This document shows, one piece after another, positions 8,058-9,503 of a stretch of 9,503 bases of DNA. A model generated the notes under the pieces. It searched no databases. It was not told the DNA's origin and saw nothing but the letters and a program-made list of their open reading frames with translations. The stretch is from positions 1 to 9,503 of the forward strand of contig JAOUNW010000081.1 of assembly GCA_029880755.1 (NCBI GenBank). The letters run 5' to 3'. Both the position numbers and the translations under genes were made by a program. Within the stretch, counting starts at the first letter, position 1; every line of letters begins with the position of its first letter. Origin of the DNA: Gammaproteobacteria bacterium. GTDB taxonomy: Bacteria > Pseudomonadota > Gammaproteobacteria > Acidiferrobacterales > SZUA-150.

Positions 8058-8825
8058 TCAAATCTCATCATCAGGTAACCGGGTCAGCACTTCGTGACCT
8101 TCCGGGGTAACCAGAATGGTATGTTCCCATTGCGCGGATAGGCTGTGATCACGGGTAACCACAGTCCAGTTATCAGGCATAAGCTTGACCTCTTTTTTGC
8201 CCGCGTTGACCATGGGCTCAATGGTAAAGGTCATGCCGGCTTTCAGTTCCACACCGGTACCGGGTTGGCCGTAATGCAGCACCTGTGGCTCTTCGTGAAA
8301 CTGGCGGCCGATACCATGACCACAATATTCCCGCACAATGGAGCACCGGTTGGATTCCGCGTGGGTCTGAATGGCGAAACCGATATCCCCCAGCCTGACG
8401 CCCGGACGCACCTGCTCGATACCGATCACCATGCACTGGTGGGCAATATCCACCAGTCGTTGCGCCTGTATGGAGGGTTTTCCCACGCAGAACATTTTAC
8501 TGGTATCGCCGTGATAGCCATCCTTGATGACCGTAATGTCCAGATTGACGATATCGCCTTTTTTTAAGATCCGCTCCCCGGGAATACCGTGGCAGACCTG
8601 ATGGTTTACCGACGTGCAGATGGATTTGGGGAATCCCCGGTAGTTCAGGGGCGCGGGTATGGCTTTCTGCTTATTTATAATGTAGTCATGGCAAATCTGG
8701 TCCAGTTCATCGGTGCTGATTCCGGGTTTTACGTGGGGCCGGATCATTCTGAGCACGTCGGCCGCCAATTGTCCGGCAACCCGCATTTTCTTGATTTCAT
8801 CTTCTGTTTTTATGGTAATCGCCAT
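8058..8825 (-). CDS. map: Type I methionine aminopeptidase Map
   Basis: Map is the essential cytoplasmic metalloprotease that trims initiator methionine from nascent proteins with a small second residue. The 255 residues match the compact bacterial type Ia form (264 in E. coli), without an N-terminal zinc-finger extension. The five metal ligands are all visible: Asp96 (NLDIT), Asp107 (HGDTS), His170 (CGHGIG), Glu203 (TIEPM) and Glu234 (QWEHT). His79 (VCHGIP) is the conserved active-site histidine. The start at 8825 begins with the usual MAITIKTEDEI and has a modest Shine-Dalgarno (GAGA) about 5 bases upstream. It is divergent from rpsB and upstream of glnD, the standard gammaproteobacterial arrangement that places it beside the ribosomal gene whose products it processes. 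Confidence 0.97.
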   Translation of the reverse strand: MAITIKTEDEIKKMRVAGQLAADVLRMIRPHVKPGISTDELDQICHDYIINKQKAIPAPLNYRGFPKSICTSVNHQVCHGIPGERILKKGDIVNLDITVIKDGYHGDTSKMFCVGKPSIQAQRLVDIAHQCMVIGIEQVRPGVRLGDIGFAIQTHAESNRCSIVREYCGHGIGRQFHEEPQVLHYGQPGTGVELKAGMTFTIEPMVNAGKKEVKLMPDNWTVVTRDHSLSAQWEHTILVTPEGHEVLTRLPDDEI

Positions 8826-8871
8826 TTTTCTCAGTAATTCAACAGGTTTGGCAGGAATTCGAGGCCCCGAC

Positions 8872-8887
8872 TTTACACTATTTACAC
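8872..8887 (-). repeat. Tandem GTGTAAA heptamer upstream of map
   Basis: Read on the minus strand, GTGTAAA occurs twice, at 8887-8881 and 8878-8872, with a 9-base period and TA between the copies. It lies about 47-62 bases before the map start, where promoter elements would be expected. The second copy gives TAAAGT, a 4/6 match to a -10 box, but no convincing -35 box lies 16-18 bases upstream. It could be part of the map promoter, a regulator site or chance. Confidence 0.3.
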
Positions 8888-8948
8888 CAAAACGCAGTAG
8901 TTAAGTCCTTGAACTTATTCGGTCTATAACCAGAACTCTTTGAAATTA

Positions 8949-8984
8949 TTGTGGAAAAGCCCTGTCTATGGTATATAGTGCCGC
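8949..8984 (+). promoter_or_regulatory. rpsB promoter with extended -10 and GC-rich discriminator
   Basis: The -35 candidate TTGTGG (8949-8954) is separated by 17 bp from TATATA (8972-8977). TG at 8969-8970 sits one base before the hexamer, forming an extended -10 element. GTGCCGC (8978-8984) follows as a GC-rich discriminator, the type seen at stringently controlled ribosomal promoters where ppGpp/DksA act. The predicted start is near 8984, giving a leader of about 110 bases. Position and architecture fit the known conserved promoter of gammaproteobacterial rpsB-tsf operons; the exact start site is inferred. Confidence 0.65.
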
Positions 8985-9093
8985 TTTTTTTATAACCCAC
9001 ACATGGGCCGACACGTTTACCTGGGTGCTTCGTAGCATGACTACGGGGTTGGTAGGCGGGGCTCATGGAGGCTTAACCCAACGGAGAAAATTA
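8984..9093 (+). promoter_or_regulatory. rpsB 5' leader, probable S2-autoregulated RNA
   Basis: The leader between the predicted start site and the rpsB ATG can fold. An 8-bp stem pairs 9028-9035 with 9041-9048 (core CGTAG/CTACG, two G-U pairs) around a 5-base loop. A competing hairpin of 5 bp can form at 9025-9038 (core TGCT/AGCA). TGGGT (9022-9026) and GGGTT (9046-9050) can each pair with AACCC/ACCCA (9075-9080), which lies immediately before the Shine-Dalgarno ACGGAG (9081-9086). Mutually exclusive pairings next to the ribosome site fit a translational switch. In E. coli, protein S2 represses its own operon through a leader conserved in gammaproteobacteria; that this leader behaves likewise is inferred. 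Pairings were found by eye, without energy calculation. Confidence 0.5.
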
Positions 9094-9503
9094 ATGAGTA
9101 AAGTAAGCATGCGCCAAATGCTGGAGGCCGGCGTTCATTTTGGCCACCAGACCCGTTTTTGGCATCCTAAAATGCGTTCCTATATATTCGGGGCACGCAG
9201 CAGAACCCATATCATCAACCTCGAGAAGACGTTGCCGCTGTTTAACGACGCCATGAATTTTCTTGGAAAGCTGGCACAGAATAAAGGCACCATTCTCTTT
9301 GTTGGCACCAAACGTCAGGCCAGTGACATTGTCCGCGAAGAAGCGTCTCGTTGCGGTATGCCTTACGTTAATCACCGCTGGCTGGGTGGAATGTTGACCA
9401 ACTTTAAAACAGTGAAGCGCTCTATCGAGCGTCTACGCTCCCTGGAAACCATGCTGGAACAAGGCGGCACTGAAAAATTACACAAGAAAGAAGTATTAAA
9501 TCT
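9094..9503 (+). CDS. rpsB: 30S ribosomal protein S2, N-terminal part (3' end outside window)
   Basis: S2 binds late to the head/platform region of the 30S subunit, stabilises S1 binding and is essential. The visible 136 codons read MSKVSMRQMLEAGVHFGHQT at the N-terminus, then FWHPKM, IFGAR, HIINLEKT (residues 39-46), LFVGTKRQA and the strongly conserved HRWLGGMLTNFKT. These are unmistakable for bacterial S2, whose full length is about 240-260 residues, so roughly half is present. ATG 9094 has a good Shine-Dalgarno, GGAG at 9083-9086, 7 bases upstream. The arrangement divergent from map is standard, and tsf (elongation factor Ts) would be expected downstream outside the window. The fragment shows no frameshift or missing conserved block. 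Confidence 0.97.
   Translation, partial: MSKVSMRQMLEAGVHFGHQTRFWHPKMRSYIFGARSRTHIINLEKTLPLFNDAMNFLGKLAQNKGTILFVGTKRQASDIVREEASRCGMPYVNHRWLGGMLTNFKTVKRSIERLRSLETMLEQGGTEKLHKKEVLN

Noticed and set aside
8145..8567. 140-codon open frame antisense to map
   Set aside because: It is the opposite strand of the conserved map gene, with no domain, no ribosome binding site and no independent support.
8950..8958. DnaA-box-like TTTTCCACA on the minus strand over the rpsB -35 region
   Set aside because: A single relaxed 9-mer match is expected about once in 16 kb by chance, and there is no cluster or AT-rich origin element.
1..9503. Search for CRISPR arrays, tRNA or rRNA genes, insertion sequences, toxin-antitoxin or defence genes
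   Set aside because: No regularly spaced repeats, cloverleaf-like segments, transposase motifs or terminal inverted repeats were seen; nearly all bases are accounted for by eight housekeeping or transport genes.

Overview
The window is a chromosomal housekeeping segment from a gammaproteobacterium. Two gene blocks typical of that class support this: queG / nnr-tsaE-amiB (adjacent in Escherichia coli and Pseudomonas) and glnD-map / rpsB (also adjacent in both). The base composition looks close to even, and I see no patch of clearly foreign composition. The genus cannot be read from the sequence; a marine or environmental lineage outside the Enterobacterales is plausible but is inference.

Layout. 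Bases 1-478 (minus) hold the N-terminal 159 codons of queG (tRNA queuosine synthesis), which runs off the left edge. A 78-bp divergent gap follows. Then comes a tightly packed plus-strand operon: nnr (repair of hydrated NAD(P)H, 557-2053), tsaE (tRNA t6A synthesis ATPase, 2050-2505) and amiB (septal peptidoglycan amidase, 2502-3851). Both junctions are 4-bp ATGA stop/start overlaps. After 73 bp lies a sodium:neurotransmitter-symporter family transporter (3925-5295). Its stop codon interlocks with that of the convergent glnD (5292-7973, minus; PII uridylyltransferase/uridylyl-removing enzyme). Upstream of glnD on the same strand is map (8058-8825, methionine aminopeptidase). A 268-bp divergent region then carries a good rpsB promoter and a structured leader ahead of rpsB (30S protein S2, from 9094), which runs off the right edge.

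How the genes fit together. The set is mostly translation and core maintenance: two tRNA modification genes, N-terminal methionine removal, a ribosomal protein, metabolite repair, cell separation and nitrogen sensing. The transporter is the only clear accessory gene. It sits where many gammaproteobacteria have mutL after amiB, and it joins two blocks that lie far apart in E. coli.

I found no mobile element, CRISPR array, tRNA, rRNA, toxin-antitoxin pair or defence system, and nothing that looks like a new biological system. The points most worth a second look are the rpsB promoter and leader, a possible mini-ORF in front of glnD (which has no visible ribosome binding site), the interlocked stop codons at 5292-5295, the transporter at the junction of the two blocks, and the ambiguous signal peptide of AmiB. 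No intergenic stretch exceeds 300 bases.
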